Assembly: GCA_023150475.1 (NCBI GenBank)
Contig: JAKLKU010000007.1
Span: 62,001-126,000 of the forward strand
Origin: Planctomycetota bacterium
GTDB lineage: Bacteria; Planctomycetota; UBA1135; GCA-002686595
DNA: 64,000 nucleotides
Reading direction: 5' to 3'
Part shown: in pieces, positions 18,454-27,016 of the stretch
Numbering within the stretch: position 1 is the first letter of the stretch
Layout of the letters: every line of letters begins with the position of its first letter
Made by a program: the position numbers and the translations under genes
Notes under the pieces: generated by a model
Database searches by the model: none
The model's input: the letters and a program-made list of their open reading frames with translations, nothing else
Told to the model about the DNA's origin: nothing

Positions 18454-19695
18454 TCACGCCCGCGCGGGCCCCGGAGCCGTACGCACACGGGCGGCGAGCG
18501 GCAACGCGGCGAACCTGAGCGCGGTCGACAACGCGAAGACCCAGAGGTATGCGGTGTGGTCGGAGCCGAGCGCGCCGAGCAACGTGCCGCCGACCAACGA
18601 ACCGAGGGCCATCGCGCTCGAGAGGCCGACGTTGAAGAGCGCGTAGACGCTGGTGCGTTCGGACTCGGGCACGTGATCGAAGAACGCGAGGAACGTGCCG
18701 AGCTCCCACGCGGCGAACGCGATGCCGGCGAGCACCTGCGCCGCGAAGAGCAGTGCCACCGAATCCGTCGCGAGCCAAGCGAAGAGACTCGGCGCGAAGA
18801 GCACCGCGCCGAGCCACGTCGTGCGTGCTGCGCCGTGGCGATGCGCGAAGTGCCCGAGCGCGTCGAGCGCGATCACGCGCGCGACGTAGGGCGTCGCGTA
18901 GAGCAGCGCGTAGAGCGTGTAGGAGAACCGCAGTTCCGTGCGCATGAACGCGGTCAGGAACGGCGTCGCCGTCTGCACGGCGACTTGGACGGCGAAGATG
19001 CAGAGGACGAGGCGCCCGGACGTGTCGCCGGCCCAGCGACGCAAGAGCTCGACGACCGGCACCACGCGCCATCCGCGCGGCAGCGGCTCCGGCTCCTCTT
19101 GGCGCGAGAGGTAGTACGCCGACGCGCAACGAGCGAGTCCGGCGAGCGCGAAGAGCGTCGCGAACGCTTCGAGCTCGTAGCCGCGCGCGCGCGACCACTC
19201 GAGCAGCGCACCCGCGCCGACGAACGCCGCTGCGAACGTCAGCCAGAGCCCGCGGTTGCGCCGCGCGAAGTAGCGCGCCCGGACGAGCTTCGGCACCAGC
19301 GACGAGATCCACGTGATCCACGCCGGTCCGGTCGCGAGTCCGGTCGCCCAGTAGAGCGTCGCGAGCACGAACACCACTGGGGCGGGCGCGCCGCCGCGCA
19401 GCGCCACCCACGCGAGCGGCACGAAGACCGCCGCCTGCAGCGCCGCCGTCCAGACGACCCAACGCCGCAGCGAGCCGAGCCGCTCGACCAAGTGCGGCGT
19501 CGAAAGTTGCAGCAACGCGCCGGCGAGCATCGGTACCGTCGCGACCCAACCCGAGAACACGTCGCCGAGACCGATCGCGAGCACGAACGCCGGCAAGTAG
19601 TGCTCGCCGAGTCCGACCATCAGCATGTAGCTCGCGCCGTCGAGCCAGCTCTTCCGCAGGTTGCCGCGCAAGTCGCGAACGCGAACGTCGACCAT
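18454..19695 (-). CDS. MFS transporter
   Basis: The product has 413 residues with about 11-12 hydrophobic segments, in the major facilitator layout. The loop-2-like sequence LSTPHLVERLGSLRRWVVW and the loop ARYFARRNRGLW carry the basic residues expected between helices. The N-terminus (MVDVRVRDLRGNLRKSWLDG) is cytoplasmic and basic. Related proteins are typically annotated as MFS permeases of unknown substrate. The gene starts 7 nt downstream of the MATE gene stop, so the two are an operon with MATE first. Confidence 0.85.
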   Translation of the reverse strand: MVDVRVRDLRGNLRKSWLDGASYMLMVGLGEHYLPAFVLAIGLGDVFSGWVATVPMLAGALLQLSTPHLVERLGSLRRWVVWTAALQAAVFVPLAWVALRGGAPAPVVFVLATLYWATGLATGPAWITWISSLVPKLVRARYFARRNRGLWLTFAAAFVGAGALLEWSRARGYELEAFATLFALAGLARCASAYYLSRQEEPEPLPRGWRVVPVVELLRRWAGDTSGRLVLCIFAVQVAVQTATPFLTAFMRTELRFSYTLYALLYATPYVARVIALDALGHFAHRHGAARTTWLGAVLFAPSLFAWLATDSVALLFAAQVLAGIAFAAWELGTFLAFFDHVPESERTSVYALFNVGLSSAMALGSLVGGTLLGALGSDHTAYLWVFALSTALRFAALPLAARVRTAPGPARA

Positions 19696-19702
19696 CGGGA
19701 CC

Positions 19703-21067
19703 TCAGTGCGAGGAGGAGCTCCGCGACGCGAGCGAAACCGCGTGCAACGGTCCGCGCCTTGCGACCCAGGCGATGCACGAGAGCGCGACGAGCGCGAGCC
19801 CGATGCTCAAGCCCCACCAGAGCCCCGCGAGCCCGTGACCGCCGCGGAAGCCGAGCCACCAACCGATCGGCAACGCGAACGCCCAGTAGCCGATCAAGTT
19901 GAACGCCGCCGCCGGTCGCGGCCGGCCCATGCCGCGCAGGATGCCGCAACCGACCACTTGCAGGCCGTCGAACACTTGGAACGCCGCGCCGATCGGCAGG
20001 ATCGCGGCGCCGAGCGCGCGCACGTCGAGCTCCGCCGTGTAGAGCGCGGGCAGCACGTCACGACCGACGAAGAACGTGATCGCGAAGAAGCTCATCGTGA
20101 GCGCGCCGAGCGCGAAGCCCGCCCAAGCCGCGCGTTGCGCGCCGACGTTGTCGGCGGCTCCGATCAGGTTGCCGACGCGAGTCGCGGTGCCCATCGAGAT
20201 GCCGAGAGGCACCATGAACGACAACGACGCGAGGTTGATCACGATCGTGTGCGCCGCGAGCTCGGTCGCACCGATGCGGCCCGCGAAGAGGTTTGCGACG
20301 TGGAAGGCCCAAATCTCGAGCCCGAGCATCAACGCGACCGGCGCGCCTTGTTTCGCGATCTCGACGAAGCCGCGCAACGCGAACGCTTCGCGGCTCCACG
20401 TGAGCCGTTCTCCGCGTCCGCGGTGCCACCGCGCGACGAGCACCCACAACGCGACCGCCATCGCGATCTCGGTCACGCCCGTGGCGATGCCGGCGCCCAG
20501 CGCGCCCAGGCGAGGCGCGCCGAGTTCGCCGTAGATCAGAACCCAATTGCCGAACGCGTTGAGCACGTTGGCGGCGAGCGCGACGACCATCGCGGGCTTC
20601 ATCACGCCGCGACCTTGGAGGTACGTACGCAACGCGCTGAAGACGAGCCACGCAGGCAAGCCCGGGAGCTGCGCGAGTGCGTACCGCTCGGCGATGCGCG
20701 CGAACTCGGCCGATTGACCGGTCGCGACGAGCACTTCCTCGGTGAAGAACCACGCGGCGCCGATCGGCAGCGACAGGGCGAGTGCGATCACCAACCCACG
20801 CTCCAACGCGAGCCTCGCGCCGCGCGAGTCGCCCGCACCGTGCGCGTGGCTGATCAGCGGATCGATGCCGAACACGAAGCCCATGCCGGCATAGAGCGTC
20901 CCGACCACCCACAGGCGCCCGAGCGCCGAGGCGTTGAACTCGGCGAGGTCGAAGTTGCCGAGCATCAAGTTGTCGACGACGCCGAGCATCATCAGCCCGA
21001 CTTGGGCGACGATCACCGGCAGCGCGAGACCGAGGATGCTCCTCGCTTCGTTCTTGAGCGTGGTCAC
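19703..21067 (-). CDS. MATE-family efflux transporter
   Basis: The product has 454 residues with ~12 hydrophobic helices arranged as two related halves: GLALPVIVAQVGLMMLGVVD with D in helix 1 and the matching FVEIAKQGAPVALMLGLEI at the start of the second half. The sequences DPLISHAHGAGDSRGAR and TRVGNLIGAADNVGAQR are the paired 'xxGQxxGAxxxxxA'-type loops of the family. It would exchange Na+ or H+ for organic cations or flavin-like compounds at the cytoplasmic membrane. It is first in the two-gene transporter operon. The intrinsic terminator at 21103-21141, serving the upstream gene, isolates it. Confidence 0.9.
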   Translation of the reverse strand: MTTLKNEARSILGLALPVIVAQVGLMMLGVVDNLMLGNFDLAEFNASALGRLWVVGTLYAGMGFVFGIDPLISHAHGAGDSRGARLALERGLVIALALSLPIGAAWFFTEEVLVATGQSAEFARIAERYALAQLPGLPAWLVFSALRTYLQGRGVMKPAMVVALAANVLNAFGNWVLIYGELGAPRLGALGAGIATGVTEIAMAVALWVLVARWHRGRGERLTWSREAFALRGFVEIAKQGAPVALMLGLEIWAFHVANLFAGRIGATELAAHTIVINLASLSFMVPLGISMGTATRVGNLIGAADNVGAQRAAWAGFALGALTMSFFAITFFVGRDVLPALYTAELDVRALGAAILPIGAAFQVFDGLQVVGCGILRGMGRPRPAAAFNLIGYWAFALPIGWWLGFRGGHGLAGLWWGLSIGLALVALSCIAWVARRGPLHAVSLASRSSSSH

Positions 21068-21102
21068 GGAACGCGTGAGTCTCGCATGGAGCTCGGTCTC
21101 GG

Positions 21103-21141
21103 AAAAAGCCGGCGGGGCTCCTCTCGCGAGGAACCCCGCCG
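21103..21141 (-). terminator. rho-independent terminator
   Basis: Reading the minus strand, an 8-bp GC stem (CGGCGGGG with CCCCGCCG), one mismatch, a further 5-bp stem and a 4-nt loop are followed by CTTTTT. It sits 25 nt after the stop of the secreted PKD/HYR-like gene at 21167-22213. This is the clearest intrinsic terminator in the window. Confidence 0.85.
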
Positions 21142-21166
21142 TGTGGAATCACGCGTCAGGAGCGAA

Positions 21167-22213
21167 CTACGGGAGCTCGACCTTGTCGCGCAGGAAGAAG
21201 TACTCGCCGGTCGTCAGGCGGCCGCGGATCGCGACTTCGACGACGCTTCCGGCGGGATCGGCGTCGAGGCCGAGGCCCGCGACGATCGCCGCTTCGTCGA
21301 CCGCGATGCGCAGATCGGTCTTGCCGTCGTTCGAGGCGCTGTTGCAGAGGCCGGACGCGGTCGCGGTGACCTTGCCGAACTGACCGGTCGTGAACGCGGC
21401 GCCCGCGAGCTTGAGCGAGCCGGTGGTCGGCACGCGACGCTGGAGCTCGACCGTGCTCCAGTCGATCTTGGTCGGGTTGAACTTCTTCGAGTTCAGGATC
21501 GTCAGCGACGCTTGGTGGAGCGCGCCGCGGTGGATCTGGTTCGGGCAGCTACCGGTGTCGAAGTCGAAGTTCGGCAGCGCCGATTGGTTCGGCGAGTAGA
21601 CCAGGATCGTCTGCACGCCACAGATCTGGTTGCCGCAGTAGTCGGTCGCGCACCAGGTGCGGGTGATCGTGCTCTCGAGACCCTTCGTCGAGCTCGGGGT
21701 CACGACGTCGGTGTACGTGATCACCGGGGCGGGATCGCCGTTGTCGGTGGCCGTCGCGGTGCCGGTCGACGCCGGCGACGTGTCGTCGCCCCAGACCACG
21801 CCGACGTCCGCCGGCACCGTCAGGTTCGGCGGCGTCGTGTCTTGGACGGTGACCGTGGTCACGCACTTCGACGTTTGATTGCCGCCGGTGACGCGGAGCT
21901 CGACCACGCAGGTGACCGAGCACTGGCCGGCCATGTCGATCGTGTAGACCGCGTCCGGTGCCGTCGGGTCGAAGAACACGCCGCGCGGGCACTCTTCGAA
22001 CCAGAAGAAGGTGAGGGCATCGCCATCCGGGTCGAAGCTGCCGGCTGACGAGAGCTGCACGTCGGTGGTGGTCGTGCCGGGAGCGTTGTTGGCCTCGAAG
22101 ACGTACGGGCCGTTGTTCTGGCAAACCGGCGCCGCATCGGTCGGACCGTCGAACGCCAGCGCGGGCGCGGCGCTGAACGCGAGGGCGGACAGGGAGAGGG
22201 CGAAAGTACGCAT
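21167..22213 (-). CDS. secreted PKD/HYR-like domain protein (copy 1)
   Basis: The product has 348 residues from ATG 22213. A Sec signal ends at PALA-F (about residue 20). Residues ~35-115 are PKD-like (SSAGSFDPDGDALTFFWFEE) and ~120-215 HYR-like (DTTPPNLTVPADVGVVWGDD, ITRTWCATDYCGN), with cysteines consistent with disulfides. The last ~130 residues form a domain I do not recognise (KIDWSTVELQRRVPTTG, DGKTDLRIAVDEAAI, AIRGRLTTGEYFFLRD). The open frame extends far upstream, but the mature-protein signal fixes this start. There is no Shine-Dalgarno; the upstream strand reads CCTCC. A hairpin lies in the leader and a strong terminator follows, suggesting an abundant transcript. Likely an extracellular structural or adhesive protein. 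Paralogue at 22774. Confidence 0.85.
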   Translation of the reverse strand: MRTFALSLSALAFSAAPALAFDGPTDAAPVCQNNGPYVFEANNAPGTTTTDVQLSSAGSFDPDGDALTFFWFEECPRGVFFDPTAPDAVYTIDMAGQCSVTCVVELRVTGGNQTSKCVTTVTVQDTTPPNLTVPADVGVVWGDDTSPASTGTATATDNGDPAPVITYTDVVTPSSTKGLESTITRTWCATDYCGNQICGVQTILVYSPNQSALPNFDFDTGSCPNQIHRGALHQASLTILNSKKFNPTKIDWSTVELQRRVPTTGSLKLAGAAFTTGQFGKVTATASGLCNSASNDGKTDLRIAVDEAAIVAGLGLDADPAGSVVEVAIRGRLTTGEYFFLRDKVELP

Positions 22214-22773
22214 GTTGGATTTGGAGGAGAGGGGTCTGAGGGGTGGGAAGCAGTCCCGCGTGCCGGCCGTGGGCGCGCCGAAGCGGGACTCAGGACGGGT
22301 GTGCTGTGGGGGTAAGCGGCAAAAGTCTACCCCGCGGAAGGTCCGAAGTCTGACGGCGGCGTTAGACACGCCGCGCGAGTCCAGTTTGGCCGCCGAAGCG
22401 CCCCTTGCGAAGAGGTCGTCGTGCGCAGCGTGCGGGCCCTGCCCTCCGCAGTCGAAAATCCGCGGTGACCGACAGGAACGAGCGCCGCGGCCGAGCGGGG
22501 ACGCCAGACGTAAGTCTATGTAGTCCATGGTATTAGATGCCTTTCGACCGCCAGGCCCTTCAACTGCCCCGCTTCCGTGGACTGCCGAATTGCATTTTTG
22601 GGCGGCGCGCGAAGCGGCGTCGCGGGAGAGCGCTCGGCGCCCGGGCTTCGACCCTCGACGCCAATCTGCGAGATTCCTCGAAGAATCGCGCCGGCGCTTG
22701 CCCGACCGAGACGCAGCGGGCGGGGCCCCCGTCGGTCGGGAACCCCGCCCTGCAAACGACACGCGCGGCGGTG
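22214..22773. other. 560-bp spacer between the two secreted paralogues
   Basis: It holds an 8-bp inverted repeat (22252-22259 with 22283-22290, AGTCCCGC/GCGGGACT) in the leader region of copy 1 and the hairpin after copy 2. Patches of lower G+C occur around 22310-22340 and 22510-22540 and may hold the promoter. No convincing gene is visible. The open frame running through it is an upstream extension of copy 1 without a signal or domain. Confidence 0.5.
22719..22751 (-). terminator. GC hairpin after secreted copy 2
   Basis: GGGCGGGG at 22719-22726 pairs with CCCCGCCC at 22744-22751, with further CCC/GGG pairing inside. It lies 23 nt past the stop. It shares the GGCGGGG arm with the terminator after copy 1 but has no T-tract, so it may be a decayed copy of that terminator. 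Confidence 0.5.
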
Positions 22774-23844
22774 TCAGATCGTCTCGACCACGTCGCGCAG
22801 GAAGAAGTACTCACCGTTGGTGAAGCGGCCGCGGATCGCGAGCTCGACCACGGTGCCGAACGGGTCGGCGTCGAGGCCGAGGTCGTAAACCAGCGCTGCT
22901 TCGTCGACCAGGATGTGCAGGTCGGTCTTGCCGTCGTTCAGCGGGCTGTTGCACTCGCCCGGGTGCGTCGCCGTCAGTTTGCCGAACTGACCGAGCGCGA
23001 ACGTCGCCGCGCCGAGTTGGAACGAACCCGTGGTCGGCACGCGTCGTTGGATCTCGACGGTCGACCAATCGATCTTGGCGGGGTTGAACTTCGGCGAGTT
23101 CAAGACCGTCAGCGCCGCCGGGTGCAGCAGCAGCCGGTGGATCGCGTTCGGGCAGTTGTCGATGTCGAAGTCGAAGTTCGGGAGCGCCGCCTGTTTCGGC
23201 GAGTAGACCAGGATGTCGACCATCGCGCTCGCCGTGTTGCCGCAGTAGTCGGTCGCGGTCCAAGTGCGCGTGATCGTCGCTTCGAGGCCGCGGATCAGGC
23301 TCGGCGTCACGACGTCGCTGAAGGCGACGATCGGATTCGGGTCGCAGTTGTCGGTCGCGATCGCGAGTCCGGTGGAGAGCGGCGTGGCGTCGTCGCCCCA
23401 GATCACGCCGACGCTCTCGGGCAGGTGCAGGACCGGCGGAGTCGTGTCGATCGTCGTGATCGTCGTGTTGCACTTGCTCGTCTGCGTACCACCCGTCACG
23501 CGCAACTCGATGACGCAGGTTTCCGTGCACTTCTGCGCCATGTCGAGCGTGAAGATCGGGTCGGCGGCGGTCGGGTCGACGAAGTACCCGTGCGGGCACT
23601 CTTCGAACCAGAAGAACGAGAGCGGATCGCCATCGGGGTCGAAGCTACCCGCGGACGTGAGTTGCACGTCCGTCGTCGTCGAGCCCGGCGTGAAGTTCGC
23701 TTCGAACACGTACGGGCCGTTGTTCACACACACCGGCGGTGCGTCGATCGGCCCGCCGGCCGGAGTCGGCAGACCTCCGTCGAGCGCGACCGCGGTCGCC
23801 GTCGAGCACGCGAATGCCGACAGCGTCAGGATGAGTTTGCGCAT
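22774..23844 (-). CDS. secreted PKD/HYR-like domain protein (copy 2)
   Basis: The product has 356 residues. The Sec signal ends near TAVA-L (about residue 20). It is collinear with copy 1: PKD-like (SAGSFDPDGDPLSFFWFEEC), HYR-like (DTTPPVLHLPESVGVIWGDD, ITRTWTATDYCGNTASA) and the same unassigned C-terminal domain (KIDWSTVEIQRRVPTTGSF, DGKTDLHILVDEAALV). The two are roughly two-thirds identical by eye. As with copy 1, no Shine-Dalgarno precedes the ATG. The tandem arrangement indicates local duplication. Likely secreted or surface-attached; function unknown. The C-terminal domain shared by the pair could define a new family. Confidence 0.85.
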   Translation of the reverse strand: MRKLILTLSAFACSTATAVALDGGLPTPAGGPIDAPPVCVNNGPYVFEANFTPGSTTTDVQLTSAGSFDPDGDPLSFFWFEECPHGYFVDPTAADPIFTLDMAQKCTETCVIELRVTGGTQTSKCNTTITTIDTTPPVLHLPESVGVIWGDDATPLSTGLAIATDNCDPNPIVAFSDVVTPSLIRGLEATITRTWTATDYCGNTASAMVDILVYSPKQAALPNFDFDIDNCPNAIHRLLLHPAALTVLNSPKFNPAKIDWSTVEIQRRVPTTGSFQLGAATFALGQFGKLTATHPGECNSPLNDGKTDLHILVDEAALVYDLGLDADPFGTVVELAIRGRFTNGEYFFLRDVVETI

Positions 23845-24120
23845 TTTGGAACTCGGTTCAGAGGTTGAAGGATCGGACTGGGATTCGTGCCGGTGGGGGA
23901 TGCCGACTTGCGGTGCGGCGGCCGCCGAACGCGTGAGCGCGCGGTCGACGCGACGGTGCGCGCAGACGGACGCGCTTTGGTCGCGCGTGTCGCGCGGGGG
24001 ATCTTCGTCCGCGTCCACGCTTGTTCGCGGGAGCTCGGTTCCGTACACGGCCGGCGAACCGACCCCACGAGTGGGTAGAGGGGACGCGTGGCGGAGCGCA
24101 GGATCGCGCAGCGCGCGCGG

Positions 24121-24783
24121 TCAGCCGATCGCGATGCCCAGCGCGACGCGCTGCGCAGCGATGCGCGGCGCGTCGGCGCGAACGTGCTCCGGGCAGTCGA
24201 AACGGAAGTCGCGCGCGCCGATCGCGGTGTCGGCGAGTGCGCAGTGGTGCGGGCGTTCGTCGTCCGCGTGCACGTGAGTGCGGAGATACACGCAGTTCGC
24301 GCACATTCGGGCGAACGGAATGCGTCCTTCGTCCTGCAACCGCGAGATCAGCCGCACGAGCGCGAGCTGCAACGCCTCTTGCTCGGCGGGAGAGAGCTCG
24401 CCGACCGCGGTCGCGAGGAACGTCGACAGGCCGCTCATGCGAGCCGCGACGGCGGAGCCCTTCTCGGTGGTCCGCACGGCGAGCGCCCGCGCATCGCCGG
24501 TCGCGCGGCCCTTGACGATCAGTTCCTTCGCGACGAGCGCGCGCAACGCGTCGCTCGCCGTCGCCGGCGTGATCGCGAGTTCCTCCGCGATGTCCGCGAG
24601 CCGCAGACCGGTGCGCGAGCCGCGCGCAGCGACCAGCGCCACAATCTGCGCCTGCGTGGCCGACAACCCCGCGGAGCTCGCGCCGTGCCAGACGCTCGTC
24701 TTCAGTGCGAGCGCGAGCTTCTCGAAGCCGGCCGTGATGCGCTGCGGCAGTTCGTGCGCGCCTTGGGTCGTCGCGGAGTCCAT
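24121..24783 (-). CDS. MarR-family regulator with four-cysteine C-terminal tail
   Basis: The product has 220 residues from ATG 24783. Residues ~25-140 are a MarR winged helix (SATQAQIVALVAARG, LADIAEELAITPATASDAL, ALVAKELIVKGRATGDAR with the wing). The tail has C161-x2-C164-x16-C181-x15-C197 (MCANCVYLR, RPHHCAL, RFDCPEH), a metal-binding or redox-active arrangement that could hold zinc or an Fe-S cluster. Ordinary MarR proteins of ~140 residues lack it. It lies 52 nt downstream of the methyltransferase-kinase gene on the same strand and may be the third gene of that operon. The likely role is metal-, oxidant- or ligand-responsive repression of nearby genes. I believe similar tails occur in other uncharacterised MarR proteins. 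Confidence 0.8.
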   Translation of the reverse strand: MDSATTQGAHELPQRITAGFEKLALALKTSVWHGASSAGLSATQAQIVALVAARGSRTGLRLADIAEELAITPATASDALRALVAKELIVKGRATGDARALAVRTTEKGSAVAARMSGLSTFLATAVGELSPAEQEALQLALVRLISRLQDEGRIPFARMCANCVYLRTHVHADDERPHHCALADTAIGARDFRFDCPEHVRADAPRIAAQRVALGIAIG

Positions 24784-24835
24784 GATCCACGACCAGCCTA
24801 ATCGGCGAAGCGCTCGCGCGGCACTGGGCCGAAGT

Positions 24836-27016
24836 TCAGAGTCCGAATTGTCGGTGCACCCAACGAGGCCGACTGTAGTCCCAGTTCTTCTCGGCCATCG
24901 CGCCGACGAGCACCGGATAGAGCCGAACGATCGCTCGCGTGAGCTGAGGGTCGAGCCGCAGTGCACCGGCATAAGCGTCGAGCGCGCCGAGTTCGTGGGT
25001 GCGCAGCGCGCGGGGGTCGCCGACGATGCGCCACGCTTCCGCCGCGGAGAGCCCTGCTTCCTGCTTGCGCTCGTGCGCGATCAGGTGGAGCAAGTCGAAG
25101 TAGGGCAGGCCCTCGGGCTCGCTCGAGCCCCAGTCGAGGAATCCGAGCACGCGCCCGTCGGCGTCGACCTGCACGTGCTTCGAACGCAAGTCTGCGTGAT
25201 ACCACACGCGCGGCAGGGCGACGCCGAGCAGTTCGCGCTCGAGCTCCGCCGCGAGCGCCTCGATCGACTTGCGCGTCGACGCGACGGCGCAGAAGCGCGC
25301 GACGAGCTCGCACTTCGCGCCGATCAGCGCGTCGAAACCCGCGCGATCGAGCGGTCGCGCCGGCGCGACCACGAGCCGCGCGAGGTGTTCCGCGCAGTCG
25401 GCGAAGAGCCGCGCCGCCGCGCGGTGCTCGCCGGTGAGCTGCGGCGCGGTCAGCCCGGCGATCCGACGCTCGCACGCGAGGAACACTCCGTGTTCGCGCG
25501 CGGCGGCGGGCGTGCTCGCGGCGCGCGCGCCGCTCTTCAGGGCGTCGCCTTCGAGGGCAGCGGCATCACGAGCGCCGGCATCACGAGTACGGGCATCACG
25601 AGCACGGGCATCCAGTGCACAGGCATCCAGTCCACCGGCATCCAGTGCACCGGCATCCAGTGCACCGAGGAACAACGGCTCGGGCACCGGCACGTTCGGG
25701 AAGCGCGCGCGGAACGTCGTGATCGTCGCGTGGTGCCGTTCGAGCTGCTCGCGTTGCTGCGGCGAGAGCGGCACGTGCACGCACCAACGGCCGCGTGCGT
25801 CGCGCTCGTCGTCGTTCGCCGCGCACAACCAGACGATCGTGTTGCCGCGCGTCGCGACCCACTGCTCCACTCGAGGTCGGGGCTCGCCGATGCGCTCGGC
25901 GAGTTCGTCGAGCAGACGTTCGACGCGCGGCCGCCCGCTCGGCGCGCGCCGGGCGAAGAGCGCGTAGCTCGGCGTGAGCAGCGGGAAGAGCCCCGCGCGG
26001 TCGGCGACGATCTTGAGCCGGTTGCGGCGTTCCTTCGGACCGATCGAGAGTTTGGGCCACGCCGCGTCGAGCGCGACGACGTGCGCGAACTCGCGCGAGT
26101 GCGGATAGAGCGCGAACGCCCTCGGCGGCGCGAACCCGTCGCGCGCGACGAGCCCGCGGTAACCCGCGAGCGTGCGTTCGCCGTGGCGCGGCACCAACGC
26201 GTCGCGCAACCACACCGCCGGACTGGGCACGTGGAAGACGCCGCGGCGGCCGGCCGAACGTTTGTAGCCGAGGCGGTTGTCGGCGATCAGCACGAGCTCG
26301 CTCTTCGCGACGCGCCGGCACTCGGCGAGGTCGTGCGCGAACGCGTTCGCTTCACCGGGCAGGCCGCCTTCCTGCACGACGACGTCGAACGCTCCGTCGG
26401 CGAACGGCAGCCGAGCTTCGCGCGCGCAGACGACCGCACGAGTGTTGCTCCTCCGGCCCGGCGCGGCGAGCGCACGGTTGCGGAACTCGCCGAACGCGGC
26501 GCGCGCGGCAGACACGTCGAGCACCGTGACGTCGAAGCCCGCGGCGGCGAGCGGCACCGCAGCCCCGCTGAATCCGTTCGCGCAGAGCAGCAGCGAGCCC
26601 GCGCCCGCGTCGAGCTCCGGATGCCACGCACCGCGACCTTCGCGCAAGAGCAGCATCGTGCGCTCGGCGCCCGCATCGTCGAGCGCGAGCAAGAGCTCCT
26701 CGAGCGCCGCCTTGAACGGTGTGCCGACGCGCAGACGTTCGAGGGCGCGCGCGAGCGCGTCGTGCTTCGCCGGCGCGACGTCCGAGTCGTCGCTCGCGAA
26801 GCTCGCGACGCCGTCGGCGACGGGCACGCGACGCGCGCAGGCTGCACACGTGAGCACGCCGGATTCCGCGTGCACGTCGTGTTCCGGCGCGTCGACCGCG
26901 GCGTGCGTCGAGTGCGCCGTGCCCGCGGCGCCGGCAAGCGAGCTCGTGGTTTCGCACGCGAGCGGTGCGGAGCAGCGCGGGCAGCGCAAGTCGCTCCAGC
27001 GGTCGACGAAGTTCAC
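24836..27016 (-). CDS. zinc-ribbon / methyltransferase-like / APH-type phosphotransferase-like fusion
   Basis: The product has 726 residues from GTG 27016, whose GTGA overlaps the stop of the membrane-protein gene (coupling). The N-terminal Trm112-like ribbon has C12-x2-C15 and LTCAACARRVPVADG. Residues ~115-330 resemble a SAM methyltransferase (LLLCANGFSGAAVPLAAAGF, FDVTVLDVSAARAAF, FADGAFDVVVQEGG, GLPGEANAFAHDL), though motif I is atypical. The C-terminal ~300 residues have an APH/choline-kinase core: VWYHADLRSKHVQVD (the usual HxDxxxxN with His for Asn) and VLGFLDWGSSEPEGLPYFDL as the metal site. The linker at ~450-490 contains the 15-bp minisatellite giving ALDAG-type repeats. Cytosolic. 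Function is unknown; a lipid- or glycan-headgroup modification coupled to the membrane partner is a guess. Confidence 0.8.
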   Translation of the reverse strand: MNFVDRWSDLRCPRCSAPLACETTSSLAGAAGTAHSTHAAVDAPEHDVHAESGVLTCAACARRVPVADGVASFASDDSDVAPAKHDALARALERLRVGTPFKAALEELLLALDDAGAERTMLLLREGRGAWHPELDAGAGSLLLCANGFSGAAVPLAAAGFDVTVLDVSAARAAFGEFRNRALAAPGRRSNTRAVVCAREARLPFADGAFDVVVQEGGLPGEANAFAHDLAECRRVAKSELVLIADNRLGYKRSAGRRGVFHVPSPAVWLRDALVPRHGERTLAGYRGLVARDGFAPPRAFALYPHSREFAHVVALDAAWPKLSIGPKERRNRLKIVADRAGLFPLLTPSYALFARRAPSGRPRVERLLDELAERIGEPRPRVEQWVATRGNTIVWLCAANDDERDARGRWCVHVPLSPQQREQLERHHATITTFRARFPNVPVPEPLFLGALDAGALDAGGLDACALDARARDARTRDAGARDAAALEGDALKSGARAASTPAAAREHGVFLACERRIAGLTAPQLTGEHRAAARLFADCAEHLARLVVAPARPLDRAGFDALIGAKCELVARFCAVASTRKSIEALAAELERELLGVALPRVWYHADLRSKHVQVDADGRVLGFLDWGSSEPEGLPYFDLLHLIAHERKQEAGLSAAEAWRIVGDPRALRTHELGALDAYAGALRLDPQLTRAIVRLYPVLVGAMAEKNWDYSRPRWVHRQFGL
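25561..25665. repeat. in-frame 15-bp minisatellite, seven units
   Basis: Seven consecutive 15-bp units of the type CGGCATCACGAGCGC / CGGCATCCAGTGCAC begin at 25561, 25576, 25591, 25606, 25621, 25636 and 25651; the last two are identical. On the minus strand each unit encodes five residues (G/A-A-L/R-D-A). The array lies in the linker of the methyltransferase-phosphotransferase fusion, so length changes would preserve the frame. Confidence 0.85.

Noticed and set aside
22214-22762. N-terminal extension of the first secreted PKD/HYR-like protein up to 22762
   Set aside because: The extension has no domain or signal and would put the Sec signal internally. The ATG at 22213 gives a normal exported protein.
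23887-24078. 63-codon plus-strand open frame between the secreted protein and the MarR gene
   Set aside because: No start signal, motif or coding-like composition. It overlaps the region expected to hold the promoter of the secreted protein.
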